DNA of 16,281 nt from JABMRP01 sp964444795 (lineage in GTDB: Bacteria > Planctomycetota > Planctomycetia > Pirellulales > Thermoguttaceae): contig CAYUIQ010000204.1 of assembly GCA_964444795.1 (NCBI GenBank), forward strand, positions 1-16,281, given 5' to 3'. A program made the position numbers and the translations under genes. Shown piece after piece: positions 6,077-12,236 of this stretch; within the stretch, counting starts at the first letter, position 1; each line of letters opens with the position of its first letter. The notes beneath the pieces were generated by a model that was not told the origin of the DNA, made no database searches, and worked only from the letters and a program-made list of their open reading frames with translations.

Positions 6077-7099
6077 ATGCCCGCCTGTCTTGTCGGTCTC
6101 GGATCGAACGCGGGTGATCGGGCGCATCTATTGCGGCAGGCCGTGGACCGTTTGGGCGGCCAAGAATCGGTTCGAGTGATCGCCGTAAGCCGTTGGCACG
6201 AGACGCCGCCCGTCGGTGGACCGCCCGGCCAAGGCCCTTTTCTCAACGGCGCCGCGTTGCTCGAAACCTCGTTGTCTCCCGAAGCATTGCTTGATGCACT
6301 GTTGGAAATCGAGCGGGCGTTGGGGCGCACTCGGGCGGCTCGATGGTCGGCGCGGACGATCGATCTGGATCTCTTGCTCTACGATCGGCGGACGCTCCGA
6401 ACGCAATTCTTGACGCTTCCGCACCCGCGGATGGCGTGGCGGCGATTTGTCTTGGAGCCCGCCGTCGAGATTGCCCCGACGATGGTTCATCCTCCGACCG
6501 GTTGGACGATTGCCCGACTGTTGGAGCATCTCGACACGGCGGCCCATTATGTGGCGGTTACCGGTCCGATTGGCGCCGGCAAGACCCATTTGGCCGAGCG
6601 CATCGTCGAGAAAACGGCCGGACTGCTGATGCTTGATCCGGTCGATTGGAAGCTCTTGGGCCCATTCTCGTCCGATCCGGGTGGCAATGGACGGCGCGCG
6701 GCGATAGAATTCCTCCAGCGGCGGGCCGAGCTTCTGGCCGCGAGTCGAGACGTTTGGTTGCCAGGAGGCGCCTTGGTGGTCAGCGACTTCTGGTTCGGCC
6801 AATCGGCGGCTCTTGCCCGGGTGTTGCTGCCGGAGGAGCAGCGGAAGGCTTTCCGGCGGCGTTTGGCAACGGCTGGGCGGGAAATCGTCCGCCCGATGCT
6901 GATCGTGCTGCTGGACGTGCCGGCCGGACTTGGGCCCCGTGGCGAAGAGAAGCTTTCGGTCGACGTAATCGACCGCCTTGACCAGGCGACCATCGAACTG
7001 GCCGGCGCGCCGGGCCATGGGCCGGTGCTCCATCTGACCGGTGGCGACGCGCCGGACGCCCTGGAGGAAGTCTTGGCCGCGGTCGAGGCGATGGCATGA
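6077..7099 (+). CDS. folK: FolK (HPPK) fused to a deoxynucleoside-kinase-like domain
   Basis: This 340-residue fusion starts with 6-hydroxymethyl-7,8-dihydropterin pyrophosphokinase, the ATP-dependent step before dihydropteroate synthase in folate synthesis. HPPK marks are GLGSNAGDR (7-15), ETPPVGG (42-48), FLNGAALLET (55-64), GRTRAARW (83-90) and the metal-binding RTIDLDLLLYD (93-103). From about residue 158 a P-loop kinase domain follows, with Walker A GPIGAGKT at 163-170 and VVSDFWFGQSAALA at 234-247, like the lid-proximal segment of bacterial deoxynucleoside kinases. HPPK-dNK fusions are known in other bacteria, notably Bacteroidetes. The usual catalytic Glu after strand 2 appears as Asp187 (LMLDPVDW), so nucleoside kinase activity is uncertain. 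The ATG at 6077 puts the HPPK motif at its usual place; the ATG at 6017 lies inside a dyad. No clear Shine-Dalgarno precedes it. panC follows after 58 bases. Confidence 0.88.
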   Translation: MPACLVGLGSNAGDRAHLLRQAVDRLGGQESVRVIAVSRWHETPPVGGPPGQGPFLNGAALLETSLSPEALLDALLEIERALGRTRAARWSARTIDLDLLLYDRRTLRTQFLTLPHPRMAWRRFVLEPAVEIAPTMVHPPTGWTIARLLEHLDTAAHYVAVTGPIGAGKTHLAERIVEKTAGLLMLDPVDWKLLGPFSSDPGGNGRRAAIEFLQRRAELLAASRDVWLPGGALVVSDFWFGQSAALARVLLPEEQRKAFRRRLATAGREIVRPMLIVLLDVPAGLGPRGEEKLSVDVIDRLDQATIELAGAPGHGPVLHLTGGDAPDALEEVLAAVEAMA

Positions 7100-7157
7100 C
7101 GGCCCATTGCCGACAGAACTGGGCTCGACCCACACCGCAGACCCGGCGGACGGCTCC

Positions 7158-8036
7158 ATGAGCGACGAAACACGCGGCAAGCCACGACGAATCACGACCG
7201 TCGGCGAACTTCGCCGCGCGGTGGCCGCCGCGCGGAGCGAGGAAAAGTCCGTCGGCCTGGTTCCTACGATGGGGGCGTTACATCAAGGCCATTTGAGTCT
7301 GGTCGAGGCATCCGTCGCCCAGTGCGGTTTCACGGTCGTGACGATTTTCGTCAACCCCACCCAGTTCGGGCCCGACGAAGATCTCGCCCGGTATCCTTGC
7401 ACCCTGGAAGCCGACCTCGACGCGCTGGCCCGTTGCGGCGCCGACGTCGCCTTCGTGCCGGCGGCCGAAGAAATCTATCCCGCGGGTCACGCCACCGGTG
7501 TCGAAGTGGGCGGTGTGGCCGAGCCGCTGGAAGGCCAATGTCGGGCGGGCCACTTCGCCGGCGTGGCCACCGTCGTGCTCAAACTGTTCAATATGGTCGG
7601 AGCCGACGTCGCCTACTTCGGCTGCAAAGACTATCAGCAGATGCGGGTCGTGAAGCAGATGGTTGCCGATCTGAACGTGCCGATCACCATTGGCGAATGT
7701 CCCACGGTGCGGGAGCCGGACGGCCTGGCCATGAGTTCGCGCAACAAGTATCTCGCGGGAGACGCTCGGCAGCGAGCGCTGGTCCTCTGGAAGAGCCTCT
7801 GCCTGGCCCGGCGGGCGGTGGAGCAGGGCCAGCGCGACGCGGAAACGATTCTCCGGCAGATGCGGGAAGTGATCCTCTCGGCCGAAGACGCGGTGATCGA
7901 ATACGTTGCCCTGGTCGATCCGGAAACGCTGGCCAGCGTGGCTCGCGTCGAACAGCCAACCCTTGCCGTGCTGGCCGTGAAGATCCACCAAACGCGGCTG
8001 ATCGACAACTGTCTACTGGAACCGCCGGTAGAGTAA
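7158..8036 (+). CDS. panC: Pantothenate synthetase
   Basis: PanC condenses beta-alanine with pantoate, using ATP through a pantoyl-adenylate, to give pantothenate for coenzyme A synthesis in the cytoplasm. The 292-residue protein is close to the usual length of about 280. Signature segments are all present: PTMGALHQGH (36-45, the HIGH-type nucleotide site), IFVNPTQF (63-70), GHFAGVATVVLKLFN (131-145), FGCKDYQQ (154-161) and LAMSSRNKYL (190-199). The ATG at 7158 is chosen because an upstream in-frame start would overlap the end of folK and add about 39 residues of unrelated sequence. It is preceded by a weak GGCGGA. It sits between folK and lgt, spaced 58 and 23 bases, which suggests one transcript. 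No panB or panD is in the window. Confidence 0.95.
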   Translation: MSDETRGKPRRITTVGELRRAVAAARSEEKSVGLVPTMGALHQGHLSLVEASVAQCGFTVVTIFVNPTQFGPDEDLARYPCTLEADLDALARCGADVAFVPAAEEIYPAGHATGVEVGGVAEPLEGQCRAGHFAGVATVVLKLFNMVGADVAYFGCKDYQQMRVVKQMVADLNVPITIGECPTVREPDGLAMSSRNKYLAGDARQRALVLWKSLCLARRAVEQGQRDAETILRQMREVILSAEDAVIEYVALVDPETLASVARVEQPTLAVLAVKIHQTRLIDNCLLEPPVE

Positions 8037-8059
8037 TCATGTTTATATAGTGGAAAACC

Positions 8060-9352
8060 ATGCTTCGCACACTCTTCAACATCCCCTCGGAATATTTCGG
8101 CTTCGGCCCGCTGCTGGCCATCTGGGCCGTTTTCAGCGTGGGCTTGTTCATCTGGCTCGTGCGCCGCCAGGGGTTTTCCGAGGACACGCGGGGATATCTG
8201 CCGCTGGTGTTATTGGTCGGTGGGGTGATCTGGTTCCTGTTGCCGTTGCTCTGCGATGAAGAGGGGCTGGCCGTTCGAGGTTACGGCGTCATGCTGATGC
8301 TGGCCGTCGTGACCAGCGCCCTGCTGGCCGCCTGGCGCGGGAAGAAGTTGGGGATCGATCCGGATCTGGTCTTTGCGCTGGTCTTCTGGATGATCATCCC
8401 GGGCATCGTCGGAGCCCGGCTGTTTTATATCCAGGAGTATTGGGACGAGTTTCGACGCGAAACGTTGTGGCAAACGCTGGTCGCCACGGTCAACGTGTCG
8501 CAAGGCGGCCTGGTCGTTTACGGATCGATGATCGGCGGCGCGCTGGGGCTGATCGTGTTCGTCCGCCGACACAAACTGCCGCTGCTCGCCATCTGCGACC
8601 TGATGGCCCCCAGCCTGATGCTGGGAATGGCCATCGGACGGATCGGATGCCTGGCCAACGGCTGTTGCTTCGGGGGCACGTGCGAACTGCCTTGGGCCAT
8701 CACGTTCCCGACCGATAGCCCCGCCTATCGTCATCAGGTACATCACGGCCAGGCGTTTGTCCATGGGCTGAAGTTTTCCCAGGACGCGGAGGGAAATCTC
8801 GTCATCGGCGAAATCGAACCGGACTCGCCCGCCGGCCGACAAACGCTGGCGGCGGACGACCGCGTCCTGAACATCGGGTGGCAACGCCCGGGAGAAGAGA
8901 GCGTGCAAGGCAAGTCGGTCGGCTCCGTGGATGAGGCGCGGCGCATCCTGCTCAACCTGGAGCAGGCCGACACGGTTCTCTGGATCACCACGCCGAAGGG
9001 CACCGCGCGCTGGGTCTCCGCCGGGCCGGCCGCCGGGTCATTGCGGGTTCATCCGACGCAACTCTACAGCGCGATCAACGGGTTGGTTGTGTGCCTGTTC
9101 TTGTTGGCCTACGCACCGTGGAGCCGGCGCGACGGCGAAGTCACCGCGTTGGTCTGCACGATCTACCCGGTCTCGCGTTTTCTCATGGAGTACATTCGCA
9201 CCGACGAAGACCTCGGCGTCTGGACGCGGATGACGATTTCGCAAACGGTAAGCCTGGGCATTCTCGTCGTGGCCTCCGCCCTGTGGATCTATCTAAGGCG
9301 GGCACCTCCCGGCAAGGCGTTTCCGCTCCCAGGCAGAGTCGGTAGGCAATGA
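8060..9352 (+). CDS. lgt: Prolipoprotein diacylglyceryl transferase with PDZ-like insertion
   Basis: Lgt moves diacylglycerol from phosphatidylglycerol to the lipobox Cys of prelipoproteins in the inner membrane. Family marks are RGYGVMLML (73-81), GIVGARLFYI (115-124), GGLVVYGSMIGG (149-160), the signature GRIGCLANGCCFG (193-205), HPTQLYSAI (331-339) and RFLMEYIR (373-380). At 430 residues it is far longer than the usual 260-300. The excess lies mainly between FPTDSPAY (216-223) and the HPTQLY motif. Residues about 233-320 read as a PDZ-like fold: hydrophobic strand starts, IGEIEPDSPAGR (249-260), LAADDRVLNIG (263-273), a helix VDEARRILLN (290-299) and VLWITTPKG (306-314). The insertion falls in the large extracytoplasmic loop, so it would face the periplasm. 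The N-terminus also has an extra hydrophobic segment. The start 23 bases after panC suggests cotranscription; only a weak GGAA precedes the ATG. Confidence 0.93.
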   Translation: MLRTLFNIPSEYFGFGPLLAIWAVFSVGLFIWLVRRQGFSEDTRGYLPLVLLVGGVIWFLLPLLCDEEGLAVRGYGVMLMLAVVTSALLAAWRGKKLGIDPDLVFALVFWMIIPGIVGARLFYIQEYWDEFRRETLWQTLVATVNVSQGGLVVYGSMIGGALGLIVFVRRHKLPLLAICDLMAPSLMLGMAIGRIGCLANGCCFGGTCELPWAITFPTDSPAYRHQVHHGQAFVHGLKFSQDAEGNLVIGEIEPDSPAGRQTLAADDRVLNIGWQRPGEESVQGKSVGSVDEARRILLNLEQADTVLWITTPKGTARWVSAGPAAGSLRVHPTQLYSAINGLVVCLFLLAYAPWSRRDGEVTALVCTIYPVSRFLMEYIRTDEDLGVWTRMTISQTVSLGILVVASALWIYLRRAPPGKAFPLPGRVGRQ

Positions 9353-9369
9353 TCCTCGATCCCTTCTCT

Positions 9370-9418
9370 TCCCGTTCCCGTTATCCCCCCCGGCGAATTC
9401 CGCATGTCGGGAACGGGA
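9370..9418. repeat. 10-base inverted repeat downstream of lgt
   Basis: TCCCGTTCCC (9370-9379) and GGGAACGGGA (9409-9418) pair perfectly around a 29-base loop that contains a smaller GCG-AATTC-CGC dyad. It begins 18 bases after the lgt stop codon. No T run follows, so it may be an RNA 3'-end structure and not a standard terminator. Confidence 0.45.
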
Positions 9419-9457
9419 CCTCTCTCGGCTCGGGTGGCTGCCGTTGAACGGCCCGGG

Positions 9458-9463
9458 TATAAT
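9458..9463 (+). promoter_or_regulatory. TATAAT -10 box upstream of the SHD1-PQQ gene
   Basis: A perfect TATAAT lies about 109 bases before the chosen start at 9572 in GC-rich surroundings. There is no convincing -35 hexamer at 16-18 bases upstream (the nearest is TGGCTG), so recognition would rest mainly on the -10 element. Confidence 0.4.
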
Positions 9464-9571
9464 CCCTGTGTTGCTTCGGTGCGACCTACCGCGAGGAGGC
9501 GCCGTCGGGCTGCGAGAAAATGTCTTCATCGTTCTCCATTTCACCGACCTTGATGAACCGGGAGGCTCGTG

Positions 9572-11056
9572 ATGGCCAGAATCGCTCGATGCGTTGTTTT
9601 TGCGGCGGCGTTGGCCGGTCTTTCTTGTTGCGCGTCTTGTCGAGCCCAGTCTAACGACGGGCAGGGCGAGTCACGTGAGTTCCGCGATCAGCAGGGACGG
9701 GCGATTCAGGCTCGGGTGCTGAAGGTCAGCGGGGAGCAGGTGACCATTCAGCGGAACGATGGCCGGGAGTTCACCGTGGCCATCTCGATATTCTCCCAAG
9801 CCGATCAGGACTATATCCGCGGTCTGACAAAGCAGCCGGAGTCCGCACCAACCGGCGGCGATTGGCCCGGGTTCCGCGGCCCCGGTGGAATGGGTGTGTC
9901 TGGCGCTACGGGGCTGCCGGCGGCATGGGACGCAAATAGCAATCTCGTCTGGAAGACGGCCCTGCCGGGCCCGGGTGCATCCAGCCCGATCACCTTAGGC
10001 GATCACATCTATCTAACCTGCTATACGGGATACTTTGTCCCCGGCGAGCCGGGCGGTAGCCTGGAGCAACTCAAGCGGCATCTGATCGCCCTGCATCGCG
10101 ATACGGGTAAAATTGCGTGGGATCGGGGCATTGGGGCGAAACTTCCGGAAGAGGAAGACATCCGCGACCACGGCTATGCGGCCAACACACCGGCCGCCGA
10201 CGCCGATCGGGTTTACGTCTTCTTCGGCAAGACCGGGGTCTTCGCCTTTGACCACGAAGGAGAGCAACTCTGGCAGGCCGACGTGGGCTCCAACACCAGT
10301 GGCTGGGGAACCGCCGCATCGCCCTTGCTCTACAAAGACTTGGTGATCATCAACGCCAGTGTGGAAAGCCAGTCGGTGGTGGCTCTACACCGGGAAACGG
10401 GCAAAGAGAAATGGCGGGCCTCGGGAATCCGCGAATCGTGGACTACGCCCATTATCGTTACCGCCGATTCGGGGCGCCAGGAGTTGGTGATCGCCAGGCA
10501 CGGAGACGTGCTGGCCTTTGATCCCGATACGGGCGAATCCCTCTGGTCGTGCAAGACGGACATTACCTGGTACATGGTCCCGACAGCGGTCGCCGCGGAC
10601 GGTATCGTCTATTACCTCGGCGGTCGCTCGGGGACTGCCGCGCTGGCCGTTCGGGCCGGTGGCAGCGGCGACGTCACCGCGACCCATCGCCTGTGGACCA
10701 GCAAGACGGGATCGAACGTGACGTCGCCGATTTACCTCGACGGGCATCTCTACTGGATGAGTGAGAAACTGGGCATAGCCTATTGTGCCCAAGCCGATAC
10801 GGGTGAACTCGTGTATGAACAACGGCTGGAACGAGCCGGTCAAGTGTATGCTTCGCCCGTACTGGCGGACGGACGCTTGTACTACTTGACACGCAACGGG
10901 CGAATGTTGGTGCTGGCCGCTGAGCCGGAATTCGAACAATTGGCCGTGAGAGAATTCGACGACGGCAGTCGGTTCGATGGCAGCCCGGCCGTGGATCGTA
11001 ACCGTCTGCTGGTACGGTCGGGTAAGTTCCTGTACTGCCTGGAACCGGGGGAATAG
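9572..11056 (+). CDS. Exported SHD1-like plus PQQ-type beta-propeller protein
   Basis: This 494-residue protein has a hydrophobic, Cys-containing signal sequence (about 6-26). An SHD1-like module follows (about 35-86: FRDQQGRAIQARVLKVSGEQ, then a strand, REFTVAIS and SQADQDYI). The rest (about 97-494) is a WD/PQQ-type beta-propeller, starting with WPGFRGPGGMGVS (98-110) and then repeated blades such as ALHRDTGKIAWD, ALHRETGKEKWR and AFDPDTGESLW. The propeller is of the kind annotated as BamB-like or 'PQQ-binding-like'; in planctomycetes such proteins are many and mostly uncharacterised. Nothing shows true PQQ binding or dehydrogenase residues, so a binding or scaffold role is more likely than a quinoprotein enzyme. 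The ATG at 9572 is preferred to the adjacent GTG at 9569 because GGGAGG lies six bases before it. A lipoprotein cleavage (AGLSC) is possible but the lipobox is poor. Confidence 0.85.
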   Translation: MARIARCVVFAAALAGLSCCASCRAQSNDGQGESREFRDQQGRAIQARVLKVSGEQVTIQRNDGREFTVAISIFSQADQDYIRGLTKQPESAPTGGDWPGFRGPGGMGVSGATGLPAAWDANSNLVWKTALPGPGASSPITLGDHIYLTCYTGYFVPGEPGGSLEQLKRHLIALHRDTGKIAWDRGIGAKLPEEEDIRDHGYAANTPAADADRVYVFFGKTGVFAFDHEGEQLWQADVGSNTSGWGTAASPLLYKDLVIINASVESQSVVALHRETGKEKWRASGIRESWTTPIIVTADSGRQELVIARHGDVLAFDPDTGESLWSCKTDITWYMVPTAVAADGIVYYLGGRSGTAALAVRAGGSGDVTATHRLWTSKTGSNVTSPIYLDGHLYWMSEKLGIAYCAQADTGELVYEQRLERAGQVYASPVLADGRLYYLTRNGRMLVLAAEPEFEQLAVREFDDGSRFDGSPAVDRNRLLVRSGKFLYCLEPGE

Positions 11057-11222
11057 GCGGGCGAAATAGCGGACGGTGGTTTTGTTTTGCCGCGGGTAAC
11101 GCGAGTCGTCCAGTCGGGCGGTCGTGGCATTGGCCAATCGACCAGAAGCGGCCTTGCCTTCTCGTCGGCGCAATGATACCGCCATACAGCCCATCAAGCG
11201 AGGGGGAGAATCTATCCAAGAA

Positions 11223-11255
11223 AGACTCCCGTCCCCGGACGGATGGTCTCTTTTT
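11223..11255 (+). terminator. Intrinsic terminator
   Basis: CCGTC (11229-11233) pairs with GACGG (11238-11242) around a 4-base loop. Below it AGAC (11223-11226) pairs with GTCT (11246-11249) after a small internal loop. The stem is followed at once by CTTTTT. It lies about 170 bases beyond the stop codon of the SHD1-PQQ gene and before the sigma-factor promoter region. Confidence 0.6.
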
Positions 11256-11330
11256 CCCGATTCCCCCCCTGCTGACGGTCCGCCGATCACGCCCTTCGCA
11301 CGAAGCTCCGCACCATCAGGGGAATAATTC

Positions 11331-11336
11331 TATACT
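11331..11336 (+). promoter_or_regulatory. Candidate -10 box upstream of the ECF sigma factor
   Basis: TATACT in an AT-rich pocket (GGAATAATTCTATACTTCC), about 175 bases before the sigma-factor start. No good -35 partner is seen. A separate TTGACA at 11384-11389 with a poor GAAGAT 17 bases later is a weaker alternative. Confidence 0.3.
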
Positions 11337-11510
11337 TCCTAAGTGATTTGATAACAAGAGCTTGGGCAACGGTGGTTCAGGGTTTGACAAGCGACCCCCA
11401 AAAGGGGAAGATGAGAACTATTGCCGCGGCCGGTGCGTAGTCCCAAGAGTTTGCCCAAGACCGGTGGGAACTTTCGGCACCCCCGCGGCGTCCCAATCTG
11501 TGAGCCTGCT

Positions 11511-12074
11511 GTGAATGACGACGCCCTGCTAATTGACGAAACGCTCGGTGGCAAGTCCCAGGCGTTCGGGGAATTGGTCCAGAAGTACCAAGACCGGCTG
11601 TACAACACCGTGTTGCACGTAGTCGGCACCCCCCACGACGCCCGGGACGTTGTCCAGGATGCCTTTGTGCAAGCGTTCGTCAAGCTGGAGACCTTCCAGC
11701 ATGCCAGTGCCTTTTACACCTGGCTGTACCGGATCGCCTTCAATATAGCCATTAGTCATCGCCGCCGCCGCCGACCGACCACGTCGATCGAGTGGAATCG
11801 CGAGACCACCGGTCAAGAACCGGTCGCCAGCGGTGCCGATGCCCACCAACAACTCGAACAAGCCGAACGCTGCGAGCAAGTACAACAGGCCATCGCACAA
11901 CTGAGTGAAGAACATCGGGCCGTGCTGGTACTTCGGGAGATCGACGGCTGCTGCTACGAGACGATCGCCGAGATCCTTGAGCTACCCATCGGTACGGTTC
12001 GCAGTCGACTGCATCGAGCACGCCTGCAACTGCGAGATATACTTATTGAGGTGCTCCAACAAGAACCGTCCTAA
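11511..12074 (+). CDS. ECF RNA polymerase sigma factor (RpoE-like)
   Basis: A 187-residue group-4 sigma factor that would direct RNA polymerase to a stress or envelope regulon. The sigma-2 region (about 14-84) shows AFGELVQKYQDRLYNTV (18-34), DVVQDAFVQAF (45-55) and FYTWLYRIAFNIAISHRRRR (67-86). The sigma-4 region (about 122-177) shows LSEEHRAVLVLREIDG and the helix-turn-helix YETIAEILELPIGTVRSRLH. There is no C-terminal extension. The best start is the GTG at 11511, because the sigma-2 domain begins right after it. The longer frame from a TTG at 11421 adds 30 residues of basic, unrelated sequence, and no in-frame ATG fits. The ribosome site is weak, so the start is less sure than the identity. 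The next gene, 162 bases downstream, has an anti-sigma-type N-terminus and is the likely partner. Confidence 0.9.
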   Translation: MNDDALLIDETLGGKSQAFGELVQKYQDRLYNTVLHVVGTPHDARDVVQDAFVQAFVKLETFQHASAFYTWLYRIAFNIAISHRRRRRPTTSIEWNRETTGQEPVASGADAHQQLEQAERCEQVQQAIAQLSEEHRAVLVLREIDGCCYETIAEILELPIGTVRSRLHRARLQLRDILIEVLQQEPS

Positions 12075-12157
12075 AGCGACGAGATGACACTGCCGTAAGA
12101 AAAGCTGAAGGAAGAAGGAAGAGGGAGCCAACCACCACCGTTCGGGCAAGCTTGGGT

Positions 12158-12173
12158 GTGGCCTTGTGGCCAC
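12158..12173. repeat. Hairpin between sigma and anti-sigma genes
   Basis: GTGGCC (12158-12163) and GGCCAC (12168-12173) pair perfectly around a TTGT loop, with no T run after it. It lies in the 162-base gap between the two genes, downstream of a purine-rich stretch (about 12096-12126). It could tune relative expression of the sigma factor and its partner. Confidence 0.35.
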
Positions 12174-12236
12174 TGAGTGATCGTTGACATTGCCGGACCT
12201 TTGCGGACTAGCGTGTCGACCCGTTGGGGATTTGTT

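Larger units (their letters stand above)
11057..11510. other. Intergenic region between SHD1-PQQ gene and ECF sigma factor
   Basis: The 454-base gap contains one good intrinsic terminator (11223-11255), a TATACT box at 11331 and a TTGACA at 11384. There is also a nine-codon ATG frame at 11411-11440 ending in TAG, preceded by a GGGG stretch too close to be a standard ribosome site. Between 11057 and 11220 I see nothing I can name. Confidence 0.5.

Noticed and set aside
6128..7195. 355-codon minus-strand frame opposite folK
   Set aside because: HPPK and P-loop motifs are unambiguous on the plus strand; the reverse frame is a composition artefact.
9611..9646. Lipoprotein signal in the SHD1-PQQ protein
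   Set aside because: Three Cys lie near the end of the signal sequence, but none has a proper L-[AS]-[GA]-C context, so I call only a generic export signal.
10385..11290. 301-codon minus-strand frame opposite the PQQ propeller gene
   Set aside because: The propeller repeats on the plus strand are clear; the reverse product has no features.
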